Below, piece after piece: positions 50,404-59,743 of a stretch of DNA of 64,000 bases; position 1 is the stretch's first letter; the number at the start of each line of letters is the position of its first letter. The notes beneath the pieces are model-generated. The model did not search any database. It was not told the DNA's origin and saw only the letters and a program-made list of their open reading frames with translations. The stretch lies in the NCBI GenBank assembly GCA_905250115.1, contig CAJNOI010000097.1, positions 166,658 through 230,657 of the forward strand. The letters are read 5' to 3'. The stretch is from Adineta steineri. Taxonomy: Eukaryota; Rotifera; Eurotatoria; Adinetida; Adinetidae. The translations under genes were made by a program, and so were the position numbers.

Positions 50404-51828
50404 ATGATATCCCGAACTACACGTTCTCATACAATTTCAAACGATGAAATCGGTTCTCAGACACAATCTCGATTGTCTAAACTATTACAACATCATGACC
50501 ATCATCTTTCTCAATTCACACCTGCTGTTCTCTCACCACTCTACTTAGCTTGTCAAAACAATGATGTAGCAAAAGTAAAAGATTGTCTTACGACAATAAA
50601 ATATGAAGAAATTGATTGTCAGTATTCACCAAATAATGAAACTGTTCTACATGTTGCAACACGAAATCAGCAGAAAGAAATAATAGAAATACTTCTATCA
50701 TACGGTGCACAACGATCTTTAAAAAATACAAATGGTCAACAAGCACACGAACTAGCTGAAACAAAAGAAATTAAGGATCTATTTGAACGTTCAAAATCAT
50801 CTCGTTTTACATTTCGACACAACTATGATCAGAGCCAGACAACTCCTTTAGTTCAACATAACATAAAATGTGAAAGTTGTTCATTGATAAATGATCATAC
50901 TTTCTATGAATGGGAGTTGATTGATCGAAATGCAACACAAAAAGCACTAAGATTTCGTCGTGAATTGAAACCGTTCACATCGATGAGTGAAAAAGATTTA
51001 AAACAAAAACTTTATTCAATAAAAAAAGGTTATATTAATACACGTGTTCAACATGCTTTGATCAATGATGGTACACGTATACATGATTATTTTAAGCGTG
51101 CATTGCTTGAACTGGAACCCCATTTGATTGTTACTGCATACACTGCTTCTCAAAGCTTTTCAGAATTATTAAACAAAGATATGGCACGTAATGTTATACA
51201 TGATTTAAAGAATGGATGTAGTAAATTTTCTTGTGACTGTCTCTATTCAACAGAAGATGGTACAAAATCAATTACAAATATTTTCTTTCATCATCCAAAA
51301 TTTCAAAAACTCAGTTTCAAAGGTACAGTTTATCGTGGTATTATCATAACGAAAAATAGTCTTGATCATTATAAAGTTGGTTCTTGTATTCTTACAACTA
51401 CATTTCTGTCAACATCAACAAATCCTGCAGTTGCTCAAAGTTTCTGTGATAAAGGAATACCCAATACAACGACTCATTCATTCTTCTGTATTTATGAAAT
51501 ATTTAACGAAGATCATACTGCTCTTAATATATCGACTATATCCGAATTTAAAAATGAAGATGAGGTATTGATTCTACCATACTCAGCTTTTCTTATTACA
51601 ATGATTGAAGAAAAACAAGACATAACATATATTTATTTGAAAGAGCAGTGTTTAACAAATATGATTGATATTAGTGGAACACAAGAATATTCACTTAAAT
51701 CAACAGTACGTTTATTGGAAATTGTCGGAAGTCGTCTAGTACATAACATCGGTGATATGATATTAAATGAAGATAATCATATACGACCCCGATCAAAGAC
51801 GATGCCTGTATTAAATACATATTTATAA
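50404..51828 (+). CDS. Ankyrin-repeat mono-ADP-ribosyltransferase (ART, R-S-E type)
   Basis: Single exon, 474 residues. Residues about 40-130 hold two to three ankyrin repeats (LSPLYLACQNNDVAKVKDCL, ETVLHVATRNQQKEIIEILLSYGA, NTNGQQAHELAETKEIKDLF). A Cys-pair linker follows. The C-terminal half is an arginine-specific ART: FKGTVYRGI supplies the R, TTFLSTSTNPAVAQSF the S-T-S, and SEFKNEDEVLILPYSAF the E-x-E (E-D-E). All three catalytic elements are intact. It should transfer ADP-ribose from NAD+ to arginine on a protein. No signal peptide or TM is seen, so it is probably intracellular. The intronless structure is in line with the many ART genes in bdelloids. The target is unknown. Confidence 0.88.
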   Translation: MISRTTRSHTISNDEIGSQTQSRLSKLLQHHDHHLSQFTPAVLSPLYLACQNNDVAKVKDCLTTIKYEEIDCQYSPNNETVLHVATRNQQKEIIEILLSYGAQRSLKNTNGQQAHELAETKEIKDLFERSKSSRFTFRHNYDQSQTTPLVQHNIKCESCSLINDHTFYEWELIDRNATQKALRFRRELKPFTSMSEKDLKQKLYSIKKGYINTRVQHALINDGTRIHDYFKRALLELEPHLIVTAYTASQSFSELLNKDMARNVIHDLKNGCSKFSCDCLYSTEDGTKSITNIFFHHPKFQKLSFKGTVYRGIIITKNSLDHYKVGSCILTTTFLSTSTNPAVAQSFCDKGIPNTTTHSFFCIYEIFNEDHTALNISTISEFKNEDEVLILPYSAFLITMIEEKQDITYIYLKEQCLTNMIDISGTQEYSLKSTVRLLEIVGSRLVHNIGDMILNEDNHIRPRSKTMPVLNTYL

Positions 51829-51899
51829 TAATTTGAACATATTATTTTATTTCTCATCAACTTTTTAATATACATTAATTAATAGAATATATGAAATCA

Positions 51900-52916
51900 T
51901 TAAATTGTATAAATTTGTGTCACATGTGACAAATTACTGTCAGTTCTTTCTCTTTGAGGTTCATAACGAAATACTCTTGTCATCAATACAATTAATGAAC
52001 GTTTGAATTCATTTATATAAACAGTCGATGGATAGATATAAATAGCAAATGTCATTGTAAATGGTATATTTGCTAATGTTATTAAAATTAAATAAAGACG
52101 TAAAGTTATTGTTGGACCAATACGATCGCATGAATAAATAACATGTTTAAAAAGATACCATGGTACTATACATAAAATATAACATAGGGGTGGTATGAAA
52201 AAATTCATATGTTTCTTCATTTGTTGTCTCCAAACAAACCAATATTTTTCTTCACCTGAATTAATATATACTTTATGTACACTAATATTTCTAAGGACAA
52301 ATAGACTTGATAAAATATGTATTAAACATGTAATTAAGACAGTACCAAATTCAATACATTTTACACTTTTTACTAAATTAGGAAAAACTGTCGATATTTC
52401 AAAGTTACCAAAATATAACAAGAATGTAGGTATTTGTGTCAGAAACGTAAATATAAGTATGATAAATGAGAGACAACAAGCACGTTTACGTGTTGCATAG
52501 AGAGCACAATTAAAACATTCTATAAAAAGACGTTCGCAAGCAATCATACTTGAATACCACATTGCTAGAAAATTTAAGAGATTTAATAAGATAGCTGATA
52601 TATAGAATAGAATTGTACGTTGCAATGATTGTGTATCAGATATAATTGATGTTTCTAGAAATATGCAACGTATTAAATTACTTAGTGAGAGAAATATCAG
52701 ATAAACACCAAGATTCGTTATACGTATAGATCTGCAAAGACATGTTTGAATAGTTAGGATATTGTTGACAATAGTACATCCAATAATCAATTGAAATAAG
52801 AAAATAAATAGATATTCAGTATTTGGTAGATACAAAGTTAAACTGTAGTATCTTGACTGTTGCAAAACATCTGTACATGTTGCATTAATTTCAAATTCAA
52901 TCATTGATGTATTCAT
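51900..52916 (-). CDS. Rhodopsin-like 7TM G-protein-coupled receptor, orphan
   Basis: Single exon, 338 residues. Seven hydrophobic helices are clear (e.g. FIFLFQLIIGCTIVNNILTI, YLIFLSLSNLIRCIF, MWYSSMIACERLF, LSFIILIFTFLTQIPTFLLYF, FFIPPLCYILCIVPWYLF). ACERLF at the end of TM3 replaces DRY; TM7 has IYPSTVY in place of NPxxY. The N-terminus has two N-x-S/T/C sequons. It is unlike the receptor at 7690-8610 and belongs to a different class A subgroup. Ligand unknown. It is convergent with the ART gene, with about 70 bp between the stop codons. Confidence 0.83.
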   Translation of the reverse strand: MNTSMIEFEINATCTDVLQQSRYYSLTLYLPNTEYLFIFLFQLIIGCTIVNNILTIQTCLCRSIRITNLGVYLIFLSLSNLIRCIFLETSIISDTQSLQRTILFYISAILLNLLNFLAMWYSSMIACERLFIECFNCALYATRKRACCLSFIILIFTFLTQIPTFLLYFGNFEISTVFPNLVKSVKCIEFGTVLITCLIHILSSLFVLRNISVHKVYINSGEEKYWFVWRQQMKKHMNFFIPPLCYILCIVPWYLFKHVIYSCDRIGPTITLRLYLILITLANIPFTMTFAIYIYPSTVYINEFKRSLIVLMTRVFRYEPQRERTDSNLSHVTQIYTI

Positions 52917-53190
52917 CTTTACGTTTTTTTATATGTGTAAACCTATTGACCGAAAAACAAATTTTACATAGTATTATTCCGTACAAAAATAAAAAAATAT
53001 AAGGCTTTCGTTCTATTATACTGATAACGATATAAATATATTTTTTTCATTTATGTTTATTTGCACAATGATTTTCGTTCTGATATATATATATTAATAG
53101 AAAGGCAAAAAAAAAGAAAGGAAGTAGAATATGTGGATAAGTGAGTGTAAATGTGGATCGATACAAGTGCTACCAAAATATAAAAAAATT

Positions 53191-53670
53191 GTGACGAGTG
53201 TCGATTTAATCGAAAATCGTAGTTTCTTCTGCGAACAGAAAGAACTGAGTTGTGATGCTTCAGGCTCATGACAAGAGTCGACCTTCGATCACGGCTCGTC
53301 AACATATTTCTCTTCGTTCTTCCTTTTATGCTGTTTTATGTTTGAAGTTGTGCAAGAACACATTATTGCACAACGTCAAATAACGAACAGTATAAGAAGC
53401 AGAACAGAAGTTAACTAGTTCGATGAGCCGCGATCTCGATTTAACTCTTATGTATTGAGACTGAAGCACTACAACTCGGTCTATCTGATCGTCGCAAGAC
53501 GATTCAGATGACCATTGAATCAAGATCAAATTAACACTCGTTACTTATTTTTTTTTGCTCTCACATCAAGTGAGATGATTGCATGACAAATGTAGCACTT
53601 GCGTCAGAAGGATGTGGAGTGTGTATCAATTACTTTTTTCAAAGGAATAATATTAGGTTACGCAACTGCT
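53191..53670. mobile_element. Non-autonomous inverted-repeat element, copy 1
   Basis: Nearly identical to 56198-56680. The first 354 bp are bounded by 17-bp inverted ends (GTGACGAGTGTCGATTT at 53191 and its near-complement at 53528-53544). A second inner inverted pair (ATCACGGCTCGTC / GATGAGCCGCGAT) makes it a long hairpin. Homology between the copies continues to 53670, so the full unit is about 480 bp. A shared minus-strand frame of about 67 codons is explained by the duplication. No transposase. Confidence 0.7.
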
Positions 53671-53821
53671 ATAAATACGAATATTTGTCTAACCTCCAGA
53701 AAAGATACATGTGCAACCGTATTGGGTTGTTTTATCTATCAAAATCGGTTTGATGAGACTCTGATAATAGAATATCTTCTGTTCGATGGCAATTGAGCGG
53801 GATATTTTACAATAATTTATC

Positions 53822-53911
53822 TAGACGTAGAAGTAGTTGATGTTATACAGGAATTAAAAAAGAGTTTACTAACAGATGATCAATCAAAACTTAAATTAAC
53901 AGCTGTTCTTG
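53822..53911 (+). pseudogene. Possible exon fragment broken at foldback F8
   Basis: After a TTATCTAG acceptor, an open stretch reads DVEVVDVIQELKKSLLTDDQ, SKLKLTAVLE and runs straight into CTTGAGGGTGT of F8. It has coding character but no recognised family. Confidence 0.25.
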
Positions 53912-54005
53912 AGGGTGTCGGTGTAAGTATGAGGCATTTGAGTGTATGAGTATGGGTACGGTTGTGGGTAGAAAGAGAAGACACTCACCCCACACCCTCA
54001 AGATG
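53908..54005. repeat. Telomere-like foldback F8
   Basis: CTTGAGGGTGTCGGTGTAAG on the left, CACTCACCCCACACCCTCAAG on the right in outline, followed by ATGGTAC. Both end caps are complete. Confidence 0.75.
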
Positions 54006-54289
54006 GTACAGGGCCATATCGAAGTTGTCGTAGGAACAATTTCACTAAATAAATGGATAATTTGTGGACCCGCAGCGCTCTACATGCAACATGTCTACCG
54101 ATAAACGACTTGCACCTTGAGCAAGTTGGAATTTTTTGTGAGATGAATAAAGCAACCTATTTATTTATGATAAGGAAAGAACGAAAGGGCTTGATGATTG
54201 ATTGTCTATAAAGACACTCGAGCAAAGTATACCTTCGGTTTCACTCCTTATCTAACATCTATTTTTGTTGTTGTCGTAAACAGCCAGCA

Positions 54290-55675
54290 ATGCATATCGT
54301 TGCACCTGCTTTGGTCTTCTTGATGCTTCTCATGTCTCCAATCATCGCACTAGATGCGGAGACTTATTCAAAAATGTCATCTGATATTCACAATGATGGC
54401 ACAGACATCACGACCCTCAAAGTGGCTATGTATCCTCATTTGCCTGATTCGGCAGGTGACAACTACGCAAAACTATTACAATTTATCAACGAGGAATTTA
54501 AAAAAATTCAACCAACGATTAATCTACAGCTACGTCCGCTAGACCAAAACGATGACTTCTATAGTCTGACGACACTTACTCCGTGGCTATCAACCGACGG
54601 AATAGGATACGACGTAGTCGAAATTGATACTTTGGTTTTGGGTGATCTTGTCAACGCTGGTCTCATTGTTCCGCAATTTCCCATCTCACATAATCATTCA
54701 GATTGGCATTCAGCTGCTACCAGTGCTGTTCAGTTTAACCAGGCAGTGTATGCTTATCCACACATTATGTGCGCATATTTTCTTTTCACTCGTGATGAAC
54801 AAGCAGCTAAAGTAACTACCATAGACGAGCTTATAAATATTCTGAGCCCTAATGCTTCTGCTACTTATCGTCTGGTTGGAAATATGAATTCTAGTTGGAT
54901 CTTACCTTCTCTGTGGATTAACAGCTACCAGAGCAGTAATAATTCCGAATATAATATACCAGCATTTGCTCTTCATTCTTATCAAAAGAACTCATTTGAA
55001 ACTATGCGCAAGTTTGTACAACTCTGTGATCGAGCAGGAGAAGAGAATAACTGTCTTAATGGAGTATTCAGAGATAATTCCAACATGACGGCCTTATTAT
55101 TTGCACATAAGCAGACGGCGGCTATGTTTGGCTTTTCTGAAAACCTCTTTACAGTCCTCAAAAATGGAGATCTGGATGACTATTCCAATGTCAAAATGAT
55201 TCCATTGCCATTAGGTACAAATGATAATCAACCTGGTTTTTTTACTAATGCATTCGTTTTTCGGCGAAATATGTCAGTCGATGTATTAAAGGCTGCTCGT
55301 TTATTTGCCGATTTCATGGGCACACCTCGTATGCAAGCCGCTGTTGTTGGCAGTGCAGATAGCCCTAATACGAGGCCACGCTATCTTCTACCTATGTCCA
55401 AGAATGCTTATAATGAACCACTTTTAGCAAATGACCGCTTCTATCAGCAGTATTTTCGAAACTTAGACGTTGGTTATTCTTATCCAACAGCAGGATTCTT
55501 AAATACACGCAAAGAACTTAACACTGCTATTTTGAAAGAAGTCGATGTCAAAAATGACCCTTCTTCTTTATCGATCAGTATTTCCACCCATTCTAAATTC
55601 TCTCTCCTGCTGTTCTTCATCTTCTATACATTTCATCAACTAATCGTACGTAGTTACCTCCTTGTTTCTATATAG
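54290..55675 (+). CDS. Thiaminase I (thiamine pyridinylase), secreted or GPI-anchored
   Basis: Single exon, 461 residues. Signal peptide MHIVAPALVFLMLLMSPIIA. The body matches the periplasmic-binding-like fold of thiaminase I: TLKVAMYPHLPDSAGDNYAKL, LRPLDQNDDFYSL, YDVVEIDTLVLGDLVNAGLI, and YPHIMCAYFLF with the Cys that acts as nucleophile in the bacterial enzyme; later PGFFTNAFVFRR. The enzyme splits thiamine by exchanging the thiazole for a base or thiol. The C-terminus (SSLSISISTHS then a hydrophobic stretch) looks like a GPI-attachment signal. Thiaminase I is known from bacteria and some amoebae; with no introns and an animal-type N-terminal signal, transfer is the likely origin. Bacterial contamination is unlikely on a scaffold with spliced genes on both sides. 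Confidence 0.85.
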   Translation: MHIVAPALVFLMLLMSPIIALDAETYSKMSSDIHNDGTDITTLKVAMYPHLPDSAGDNYAKLLQFINEEFKKIQPTINLQLRPLDQNDDFYSLTTLTPWLSTDGIGYDVVEIDTLVLGDLVNAGLIVPQFPISHNHSDWHSAATSAVQFNQAVYAYPHIMCAYFLFTRDEQAAKVTTIDELINILSPNASATYRLVGNMNSSWILPSLWINSYQSSNNSEYNIPAFALHSYQKNSFETMRKFVQLCDRAGEENNCLNGVFRDNSNMTALLFAHKQTAAMFGFSENLFTVLKNGDLDDYSNVKMIPLPLGTNDNQPGFFTNAFVFRRNMSVDVLKAARLFADFMGTPRMQAAVVGSADSPNTRPRYLLPMSKNAYNEPLLANDRFYQQYFRNLDVGYSYPTAGFLNTRKELNTAILKEVDVKNDPSSLSISISTHSKFSLLLFFIFYTFHQLIVRSYLLVSI

Positions 55676-55920
55676 ACTTATACATCTTCTCGTTGTGTTC
55701 TCTTTCTCTCGATTGACATTGTTTCTCTGATATATGCTGAATGTTTCAAACAGAAAGGAATGGATTGGAATTAAACTAATTGCTGGATGATAATACATTT
55801 TTGTCACCACCAAATCTAAAAATTTCTTTGTTTCCCTTTTTTTCTAATATAAAAATAAAAATATATCTTCAAAAATGTAACTATTCGATCTGTGAATTGA
55901 ACGTATCGCATGCAATATTA

Positions 55921-55994
55921 ATATCTGAGTGTGGGTGTGGGTGTTAGCTCTTTATCTATAGCAGTACACACCGACACTCACACCCTTACGATAT
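55921..55994. repeat. Telomere-like foldback F9
   Basis: ATATCTGAGTGTGGGTGTGG on the left and CACACCGACACTCACACCC then TTACGATAT on the right; a good inverted pair with mutated caps. Confidence 0.7.
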
Positions 55995-56197
55995 ACCGTA
56001 ATCGATGTTGATATAATTTTTTGTTTGTGTTATTCGATATCCAAAATTTTAAGACACTTGTAAATATATATAATAACAATAACTTCTGATGATCTCTGCA
56101 TAAGAAATTCGTTTGTGTCCACTTGATGCTACTAAAATATAAGAGAAAATATTGAACAAATCTTCATCTATAGACTGCCTGTGCTAATAAAAAAAAT

Positions 56198-56680
56198 GTG
56201 ACGAGTGTCGATTTAATCGAAAATCGTAGTTCCTTCTGCAGAGCAGTTAGAACAGAGTTGTGATGCTTCAGGCTCATGACAAGAGTCGACCTCCGATCAC
56301 GGCTCGTCGACATATTTCTCTTCGTTCTTCCTTTTATGCTGTTTTATGTTTGAAGTTGTGCAAGAACACATTATTGCACAACGTCAAATAACGAACAGTA
56401 TAAGAAGCAGAACAAAAGGTAACTAGTTCGATGAGCCGTGATCTCGGTTTAACTCTTATGTATTGAGACTGAAGCACTACAACTCGGTCTATCTGATCGT
56501 TGCAAGACGATTCAGATGACCATCGAGCCGAGATCAAATTGACACTCGTTACTTATTTTTTTTTTAGCTCCCACATCAAGTGAGATAATTGCAGGACAAA
56601 TGTAGTACTTACGCCGGAAGAAGGTGGAGTGTGTATCAATTACTTTTTTTAAAAGAATAATATTAGGTTACACAACTGCT
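56198..56680. mobile_element. Non-autonomous inverted-repeat element, copy 2
   Basis: Direct-orientation partner of 53191-53670. Terminal repeats at 56198-56214 and 56536-56552. The homology with copy 1 ends at 56680, exactly where foldback F10 starts. Confidence 0.7.
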
Positions 56681-56742
56681 TGAAGGTGTGGGTGTGGGTG
56701 TAAGTATGTTCCTTACCTTAATACCACACCCACACCCTTTTT
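56679..56742. repeat. Telomere-like foldback F10
   Basis: CTTGAAGGTGTGGGTGTGGG on the left, ACCACACCCACACCC on the right; a strong hairpin with a short loop. Confidence 0.75.
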
Positions 56743-57240
56743 CAGGAAAAACGAGAAGGGAAGTTGTGATATGATAAAACATAGGATCATTAAAAATTTT
56801 GAATTTTTGAAGGGATTGAAATCATTACTAATTAACATTTGCTCATGACAAAATATACAATTATGTAGCTGAAAAGGTATATGTGACGGATTCCATCCAT
56901 GACTATCTCTTCTATATTATTGTATGTACATACACATTGGTCATTTCTCATTCTTTATCCATGCTTTGTTTCTGTGTTCATTTCCTTTCTTGACCATTTC
57001 GCCTAAGTGGCGATCGATAGTCGGTCATTGTTCTTTCGGCTCTGTTTGTTTTCTTCTTCGTTCGTCATTGTTGTCATTCATTCTGTTGAATAAAGTACGA
57101 ACAAGTTGTCGTTCCGTCATAGCATATATTATTGACACATCGATAACTATATCAGCAATTGAAAGTAAATGTATGAAATAAAGCTTCGCTATCATTGAGT
57201 TTTTGACTACACCGCAAAATGTCTTCCGAAAACGTTCTAG
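56743..57240. other. Spacer, no gene recognised
   Basis: Overlapping short frames on both strands (56924-57181 +, 57025-57273 -) lack motifs; the minus one partly overlaps the end of the TauD-like fragment. Confidence 0.35.
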
Positions 57241-57258
57241 ATTAAGGCACACTCTTAC

Positions 57259-57523
57259 CTGTTCGTTCGTCAATCTTCACAGCTGGAAGAAACTTTGTTG
57301 TAGTTCTTAGACAACCATCATCAAGCCATTCGACTACACCAGTTAGAAAAAAGATTAAACAATTACCAAAATCGATCTCTACTTCATAAGCTAAGACTTA
57401 CATTCCGTTTCAAATTCTCTGCATCTTTCATATTCGAAGTATGAAATGTTGATTGCCACCCACGCCCTATTGCAGAACTTCGATTATCACCATTCGACAA
57501 GATCCTTGAATATCGCACACCAT
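57259..57523 (-). pseudogene. TauD/TfdA-like dioxygenase fragment (SyrP type)
   Basis: Two exons on the minus strand, about 57523 to 57401 and 57334 to 57259. The first reads DGVRYSRILSNGDNRSSAIGRGWQ then STFHTSNMKDAENLKRN; the second reads VEWLDDGCLRTTTKFLPAVKIDERTG followed by a GT. The order GVRYxR, GRGWQxxFxT, EWLxxxxLRTxxxxPAV matches Fe(II)/2-oxoglutarate dioxygenases of the TauD/SyrP type. The HxD motif region upstream and the C-terminal HxnR region are not found. The 5' edge lies exactly at foldback F11. Broken gene; probably a transferred family. Identification is by motif only. Confidence 0.55.
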
Positions 57524-57570
57524 CTTGAGGGTGGGTGCGAACTTGAGTAAAGTAGGAATACTCACCCACA
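57522..57570. repeat. Telomere-like foldback F11 at the broken edge of the TauD-like fragment
   Basis: CATCTTGAGGGTGGGTGCG on the left and ACTCACCCACATACG on the right. On the minus strand it reads GTGAGT...CTCAAG, i.e. it has intron-like ends. Confidence 0.65.
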
Positions 57571-57966
57571 TACGAATCACTGAAAGAAATTGCGACACCA
57601 TTTTCTATCTACTTCTTATTCTTACCTCTCAGTACTAGATAAGAAAATTACGAACGAATTTAAAAGTCTATCATCCTAGAACTGCGCTAAAAATGGAGCA
57701 AATTTTAAAGAGAAGACGCAGAAATAGTCATACACGTCTCGACATATGCATTTACTGTTTTCTTTCGAATTTTTGATCACTGTAAAAAACGTCGCCATTA
57801 AATGTCACATAGTCTCAACATTTGGAGTTGTTTTCACCAAGCTATACTTCCGATAAATAGAAATATAAGGAGTTCGTGTTTCTATTGTCTTTTTTATTTC
57901 CTCTTACACATGTACAGAGAGGTAGTATATAAATAGTTTTCATCTTCTAGATTGATTATTACTGAA
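57571..57966. promoter_or_regulatory. Upstream region of the methyltransferase with TATA-like box
   Basis: TATATAAATA at 57926-57935 lies about 30 bp before the ATG at 57967. If it is used, the 5' UTR is nearly absent or a further exon is spliced; a TTCTAG acceptor-like site at 57945-57950 makes the latter possible. Confidence 0.35.
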
Positions 57967-58800
57967 ATGTCGACATCTACCAGTGAGAATCGCGTACTAC
58001 ATACTGCCGACTACAATAACCGTTTCAATGCGCAAGCTTATCTCGAACGCATTTATTCGGGTGTCGATGTTGATCCAAATGTGGCGCCTTTTTCAACTTT
58101 CTTCATTCAAAATGTCGTTCGAATTTTGCAAGACGATCAAAAACATGTTGGCAACAAGAAAGCTCTCGAATTTGGTGGTGGACCGAACTTATGGCCATCG
58201 TTTCTTCTCGCTCAATATGTTGATTCAATTCGTTTTTGTGACTATGCACAATGCAATATCGATGCTATTAGTAACTGGATCAAACAGAAACCGAACGCTT
58301 TTGATTGGACAAAGTTTTTCGAAAGTATTCTTGATGCTGCTGGAAACTCAAGAGAAAAGTGCGTCGAATGGGAGTCACGTCTTCGCGATGCTCTCATTCA
58401 AGGTGGCCTGTCGACATGCGATGTCAATGATCCGCATTGTCCAATTTTAAGTTCAGAAGCCAATACATTTGATATTATTTTTAGTAGTCTCTGCTTGGAA
58501 GCAGCTTGTTTAACGATTGAAATATTCAATGAAACAATCAAACGTCTCATACGTCTGTTGAAACCAGGTGGTCTACTTCTTCTTGCCATGGTTCGAAATG
58601 AATCTTTTTACTATGTTGATAGCAGAAAATTTTTCTGTTTGCCTCTTGATGAAACAAAAGTCAAACGAGCGTTGCATGAGACAGGTGATGTGGAGGATAT
58701 TTACATTAATAGCTCAGATACAACAGTCGACAATTCAAAACACAATACAGTAGCCGATTACGATGGAAAAATGATTATAAGCGCATATAAAAAAATCTAA
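57967..58800 (+). CDS. NNMT/PNMT/TEMT-family methyltransferase
   Basis: Single exon, 277 residues from the ATG at 57967 (MSTSTSENRVLHTADYNNRF). Family marks: the YNNRFNAQAYLERIY N-terminal lid, SAM-binding ALEFGGGPNLWPSFLLA, DYAQCNIDAISNWI, FDIIFSSLCLEAAC and LKPGGLLLLAMVRNESFYYV. Members transfer methyl from SAM to nicotinamide, phenylethanolamines, indoles or thioethers; the acceptor here is unknown. The insert between motifs II and III is typical in length. AATAAA hexamers at 58891 follow the stop. No intron; it could be native or acquired. Cytosolic, no signal peptide. Confidence 0.88.
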   Translation: MSTSTSENRVLHTADYNNRFNAQAYLERIYSGVDVDPNVAPFSTFFIQNVVRILQDDQKHVGNKKALEFGGGPNLWPSFLLAQYVDSIRFCDYAQCNIDAISNWIKQKPNAFDWTKFFESILDAAGNSREKCVEWESRLRDALIQGGLSTCDVNDPHCPILSSEANTFDIIFSSLCLEAACLTIEIFNETIKRLIRLLKPGGLLLLAMVRNESFYYVDSRKFFCLPLDETKVKRALHETGDVEDIYINSSDTTVDNSKHNTVADYDGKMIISAYKKI

Positions 58801-58949
58801 CCGACATCATTGCAAATTTTCGACTGCAATAATCATGATGACTCTTGAATATAATCCAGAAAATGATCTTTATACTTATGTTTGAGAAACAATAAATAAA
58901 GTTGATTCAATATTTACTTGTTCTTTTTGTTTTCACTTCCAGAAGCAGT

Positions 58950-59004
58950 AGGGTGTGGGTGTGGGTGTGGGTGTGAATGAGAAAAAGAAGACATCCACAC
59001 TCTT
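58950..59004. repeat. Telomere-like foldback F12
   Basis: The left arm has four uninterrupted GGGTGT units (GGGTGTGGGTGTGGGTGTGG); the right arm ACATCCACACTCTT is short and degenerate. Confidence 0.7.
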
Positions 59005-59077
59005 TTATTTACATAAACTTATAATAATAAAATTGTTAGACTCTTTTCTATTCTAGTGTTTACATTCGGGGCAAGAA

Positions 59078-59142
59078 TGTGGGTAGATGGATGAGAGCGT
59101 ATATGTAGGATGACTATAATGCCTACCCTCACCATCAAGATG
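59078..59142. repeat. Telomere-like foldback F13
   Basis: GTGGGTAGATGGATG on the left; CTACCCTCACCATCAAGAT on the right. Degenerate but with a near-complete right cap. Confidence 0.5.
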
Positions 59143-59373
59143 GTTTTTTATATATACCTGATAAAGTAGATAATTGTTTGTTATTTATCACCAACCCTGC
59201 TTTCTAGCTAATGCCGTTAGGGATGTATCTGGATTTCCGCTGGTTTTTGCGATTTTCTAACCTTTCATAGGAGTCAAACGTCGAACAGAGTGTATACTCA
59301 TAATCAGAATGCACAATTCCATCGAATGTCATGTCTTTTAGTGACAAAAATGAAAGTTATCAAATGACGTTAA

Positions 59374-59446
59374 AGCGTAGGTGTGAATGCAAGTATATGT
59401 ATGAATATGGGTACTATGAGTATCTTTCGCCCACACTCTCAACCAC
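59374..59446. repeat. Telomere-like foldback F14 (degenerate)
   Basis: GTAGGTGTGAATGCAAG on the left; CGCCCACACTCTCAACC on the right. Confidence 0.5.
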
Positions 59447-59743
59447 ATAGGAACTAGTTTACTATCAATTATTGAAAACAAAAAGACTTCAAAACAATAT
59501 TAAAAAAAATCAATAATATTTGCAAGTATTGAATTTGTTAATCCTTTCGATGATTTGAAAGAACGATCAGTATTTTAATTTATATTTCTTCGGCGATAGT
59601 ATAAGTAATTGAAGACAAACGTTTATTAAATCCAGCTAAGCTCTTAAAATATCATTTTCTTCATTATTGCTTGCTCGAAGATTAGATTCGAAACGAAATA
59701 AAAGCAGAGCGAGCATTAGTGCAAGGTCACAGTTTCAAAAACA

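Larger units (their letters stand above)
58801..59743. other. Intergenic with three foldbacks
   Basis: About 0.94 kb; besides F12-F14 no feature was seen. Confidence 0.5.

Noticed and set aside
53326-53529. 67-codon frame repeated at 56334-56537 with similar protein
   Set aside because: Lies wholly inside the duplicated inverted-repeat element; similarity comes from recent duplication, with no sign of selection visible.
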